The translations under genes were made by a program, and so were the position numbers. Below are positions 13,553 to 15,940 of a stretch of DNA of 15,940 bases, in pieces. The notes beneath the pieces are model-generated. The model had not been told where the DNA came from. It searched no databases and saw nothing but the letters and a program-made list of their open reading frames with translations. Numbering within the stretch: the stretch's first letter is position 1; every line of letters begins with the position of its first letter. The stretch is from Prolixibacteraceae bacterium (GTDB taxonomy: Bacteria; Bacteroidota; Bacteroidia; Bacteroidales; Prolixibacteraceae): assembly GCA_003506435.1 (NCBI GenBank), contig DOAQ01000044.1, forward strand, positions 492 to 16,431. The letters are read 5' to 3'.

Positions 13553-15865
13553 ATGAAAACGATATTTACATTCATCATCACATGTATTACCATCATCAAT
13601 CTCTGCGGACAAACCACAGTGAAAAATAACCGGCAAATAAATGCAATAAAAAATAATATCCGTCTGGATGAGTTCAATCCGAATGCAACCGCCGGATCAA
13701 AAAAAGACAGCCTGCTATTAAACCAGTCGTTGAAAACCGGGTTTCAGATTGAAGCAGAAACTTCTGCAAAAACAAAAAATGAGATTATTACAAGACCCGG
13801 AAAACGTACCAATCTTTTTAAGGATAATCAGGAAATATTAAAAAACACTACGCCTCAACCAGAAAATTCGCTCAAATCGGGCAGCACAACGAAATATTGT
13901 CTCGACAGTATGATCTTTGAAATTTGGGATGAAACATTAGGTTCTGTGACTACAACAATAAAGAGGGAATTTATATACAACGATGACTACAAGCTGGGTG
14001 CTGACATGGTATCTATGTGGGACGATACAAATAAAAAATGGATCGGTATGTCCAGAGAAGCCTACGGGTACGACGAAAAGGGAAACAGAAATACACAAAC
14101 GACCGAAAGATGGGATGCTTCCACCAACCAATGGATCAACAACTACAAGTACCAGGAATCCTTCGATGACAATGGGAATATGACGTTGAGCATTGATTAC
14201 CTGTGGGATGTAAAAAATGGGAAATGGATACCTTCTTATAAATACGAAGCTTCATTCAATAACGAAAACAAGCGCACCCTGTATGTTAATTACAATTGGA
14301 ACAGCACATTTAATCAATGGATTCCGGACAGAAAATACGAATCAACGTATTATGCAAACGGGAAGCCCGAACAAACAGTTGATTACATTTGGGATGAAGA
14401 AAAAGGCCAGTGGTTTAGCTTCGATGTTGTCAGATACAATGAAGACGGGAAACTTTTGTTGTATGTCGATTATTACGAGGATTACGAATCGGGTAAATGG
14501 ATCGGTTCAGAAAAAGCAATGTATAATTGGGATGATAACGGGAACAATATACTGGATGTCAGCTATGCCTGGGATGCAACGAACAGCAAATGGATTGAGA
14601 ACTACAAATACGAATATTCATTCGACGGAAACAACAACCTGTTGACCAGCATTTATTATACATGGAACAGTACCAACTCGTCATGGAATATTGACAATAA
14701 AAAAGAATATGCCTACGATAAAAACGGAAATAACACCGCTCAGGTATCATTCGTCTGGGATAAAAACAGCATGAGCTGGATCCGCAAAGAAAAAACCGAA
14801 TTGATTTATGACTCAGGGAACAAGCTTGTTTTTGAAAATATTTATGACTGGAACCAGCAAACTCAACTTTGGAAAGCAACGCTAAAACATGAATACACCT
14901 ATTTTGCCAGCGGAGGAATTTCATCATTTATAAGTTATTACATGGATGAAAGCACCAGTCAGTGGTATAGTTACGACCTGATTAATTACGATGAAAACTC
15001 GAACCCCGTTTTGTATGTGAATTATATATTCGACGAGGAACTCAATAAATGGGTTGGAGATTACAAGGATGAATACACCTATAATTCCAACGGAGATGAA
15101 CTTTCAGCTATTTATTACACATGGGACGACACAGAAAATACATGGGTATTTTCAAGAAAAATGGAATACGGATACGACGATATGGGGAACCTCACGTCAA
15201 GATGCCGGTACTACTGGGACTTAAACAGCAAACAATGGGTGCCCAACCGCAAAGATGAAATGACATTCAATAAAAATGGAAGTTTGACTATGTACGTTCA
15301 AAATAACTGGGATGCAGTTGCCGGACAATGGATTGGCTCCAGAAAATCGGAAATAATTTATGGCGAAGACGGAAATTCAACGAGTATTGCAGATTATCAA
15401 TGGGACAAAACAACCAATAAATGGATTATCTTATTTGGAGAGGATTACACATATAACTATTTGCACCCGTATGAAAGCCTGATATTACCTTTCACCGGGG
15501 ACGACCAAACATTTCATCACATGCTTACATCCCTCACCTATCAGAGCAATTACGAAGATGAGCGGTACATGGAAAAAGCATCGTTATATTATTCAGCAAT
15601 AAACATAACCGGCATTGCAGATCATCAATTGGCAAAAACAATGGTTTATCCAAACCCGGCAACAGAAAATATCACCTTCAGTTGGAAAGAAAACACGCCC
15701 TGTCTGAACCTTGTTATTTACGATGCAAAAGGGAAAGTTGCTGTACAAAAAACCATTTCGAACAAAGAAAGAATACCTGTCAGCCAGTTATTATCAGGTT
15801 TATACATTTATCGCTTGTCCGACGAAAATAAAACCATCAGTACCGGAAAAATAAGCATCAAATAA
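13553..15865 (+). CDS. Secreted T9SS-sorted protein with ~16 WD/YD-type 31-residue repeats (copy 2)
   Basis: The 770-aa product is a paralog of the preceding gene with the same layout: a signal peptide (MKTIFTFIITCITIINLCGQ), an Asn/Lys-rich variable region, KYCLDSMIF near residue 115, and 16 repeat units from Ser154 to about residue 645. The FHHML segment and a T9SS type A domain follow (YPNP at 699-702, ending GKISIK). Units 5 and 11 are both 29 residues and share SFD/SYD ... LYVD/LYVN; unit 6 of copy 1 is the same short type. The units after 5 and 11 also align in parts, which hints at a six-unit block duplication. Cys18 is not in a good lipobox (INLC), so a lipoprotein is unlikely. It would be exported by Sec and then T9SS. 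Adhesin, cell-surface scaffold or secreted ligand-binding protein are all possible; none is shown by the sequence. Confidence 0.85.
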   Translation: MKTIFTFIITCITIINLCGQTTVKNNRQINAIKNNIRLDEFNPNATAGSKKDSLLLNQSLKTGFQIEAETSAKTKNEIITRPGKRTNLFKDNQEILKNTTPQPENSLKSGSTTKYCLDSMIFEIWDETLGSVTTTIKREFIYNDDYKLGADMVSMWDDTNKKWIGMSREAYGYDEKGNRNTQTTERWDASTNQWINNYKYQESFDDNGNMTLSIDYLWDVKNGKWIPSYKYEASFNNENKRTLYVNYNWNSTFNQWIPDRKYESTYYANGKPEQTVDYIWDEEKGQWFSFDVVRYNEDGKLLLYVDYYEDYESGKWIGSEKAMYNWDDNGNNILDVSYAWDATNSKWIENYKYEYSFDGNNNLLTSIYYTWNSTNSSWNIDNKKEYAYDKNGNNTAQVSFVWDKNSMSWIRKEKTELIYDSGNKLVFENIYDWNQQTQLWKATLKHEYTYFASGGISSFISYYMDESTSQWYSYDLINYDENSNPVLYVNYIFDEELNKWVGDYKDEYTYNSNGDELSAIYYTWDDTENTWVFSRKMEYGYDDMGNLTSRCRYYWDLNSKQWVPNRKDEMTFNKNGSLTMYVQNNWDAVAGQWIGSRKSEIIYGEDGNSTSIADYQWDKTTNKWIILFGEDYTYNYLHPYESLILPFTGDDQTFHHMLTSLTYQSNYEDERYMEKASLYYSAINITGIADHQLAKTMVYPNPATENITFSWKENTPCLNLVIYDAKGKVAVQKTISNKERIPVSQLLSGLYIYRLSDENKTISTGKISIK
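14012..15487 (+). repeat. 16 in-frame coding repeats of about 93 nt (copy 2)
   Basis: These are the same modules as in the upstream paralog, with strong spacing of the W-D and W codons. Two 87-nt units (5 and 11) lie six units apart. The arrays of the two genes align end to end, with unit number differing by about one. Confidence 0.85.
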
Positions 15866-15884
15866 AATCAAACAAAGTTTTCAT

Positions 15885-15940
15885 GAGGCTGTCCAAAAAG
15901 TCCGGAAGTCCGCAATTCGAGTCACCCTGAACTTGTTTCA
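15885..15940. repeat. Partial intergenic repeat / MITE-like end at the window edge
   Basis: The stretch begins GAGGCTGTCCAAAAAGTC and runs into GTCACCCTGAACTTGTTTCA, where the window stops. I recall both strings as widespread noncoding repeats in Bacteroidota: GAGGCTGTCCAAAAA as an end sequence, and CCCTGAACTTGTTTCAGGG as a palindrome. Only the left part of the palindrome (TGAA ... TTCA) is inside. The other end lies outside, so the type of element is unproven. Confidence 0.45.

Noticed and set aside
13553..13612. Lipoprotein signal in the second repeat protein (Cys18)
   Set aside because: Residues before Cys are I-N-L, which do not fit a lipobox, and the T9SS tail already explains localisation.
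13937..14927. Other-frame and antisense open frames within the second repeat gene
   Set aside because: They follow from the periodic codon composition of the repeats and have no independent start signals or domains.
11755..15487. RHS/YD-repeat polymorphic toxin
   Set aside because: The YD-x-x-GN half is similar, but the period is 31 rather than about 20 residues, paired tryptophans dominate, there is no RHS core or toxin tip, and both proteins end in T9SS tails.
11755..15487. WD40 propeller from the recurring W-D
   Set aside because: WD40 units are about 40 residues with GH and terminal WD; here the W-D follows Y-x, the period is 31, and there are 15-16 units.
11755..15487. CRISPR-like periodic array
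   Set aside because: The period is protein-coding (93 nt), repeats are not identical in DNA, and no spacers or cas genes are present.

Overview
The window looks like a chromosomal segment of a Bacteroidota (Bacteroidetes) genome. The two large secreted proteins carry type IX secretion (T9SS) type A C-terminal sorting domains. The arabinose regulator is the Nudix-plus-winged-helix (NrtR-like) type described for Bacteroidetes. Shine-Dalgarno signals are weak, and TAATTTG/TAnnTTTG-like -7 elements lie ahead of several genes. T9SS together with this sugar-gene content fits an environmental order such as Marinilabiliales better than human-gut Bacteroides, but that placement is inference.

Left edge (1-1123): the first 21 nt of a minus-strand tRNA, probably tRNA-Asp, are cut by the window edge. 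Next is a minus-strand PPP-type metallophosphoesterase whose ATG directly abuts an intrinsic terminator.

Arabinose block (1201-4471, minus strand): araR (Nudix-fold repressor), araD (ribulose-5-P 4-epimerase) and araB (ribulokinase) run in that order, with gaps of about 100 bp. Together they phosphorylate L-ribulose and epimerise it to D-xylulose-5-P. The isomerase araA is not in the window. A heptamer-rich repeat that can form two exclusive hairpins sits between araD and araB.

Galactose block (4562-10955): on the minus strand a GntR-family sugar-sensing repressor is followed by galT, galK and an FHS/FucP-like MFS sugar transporter, which ends at a strong perfect-stem terminator. galM is divergent on the plus strand. 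A 14-bp palindromic operator (ACCTACCAGTAGGT) lies between the repressor and galM. Two overlapping, 10-bp-offset relatives lie just upstream of galT, so the repressor probably controls its own gene, galM and galTK. The pathway is import, anomer conversion (GalM), phosphorylation (GalK) and uridylyl transfer (GalT). galE is not in the window.

Right part (10956-15940, plus strand): after a 122-nt imperfect inverted-repeat element come two tandem paralogous secreted proteins of 735 and 770 aa. Each has a signal peptide, a shared N-terminal region, 15-16 copies of a ~31-residue Y-x-W-D / W / K-x-E / Y-D-x-x-G-N repeat, a conserved FHHML segment and a T9SS sorting tail. I do not recognise a characterised function for them; they are the most novel-looking content here. 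The window ends inside what looks like an intergenic palindromic or MITE-like repeat.
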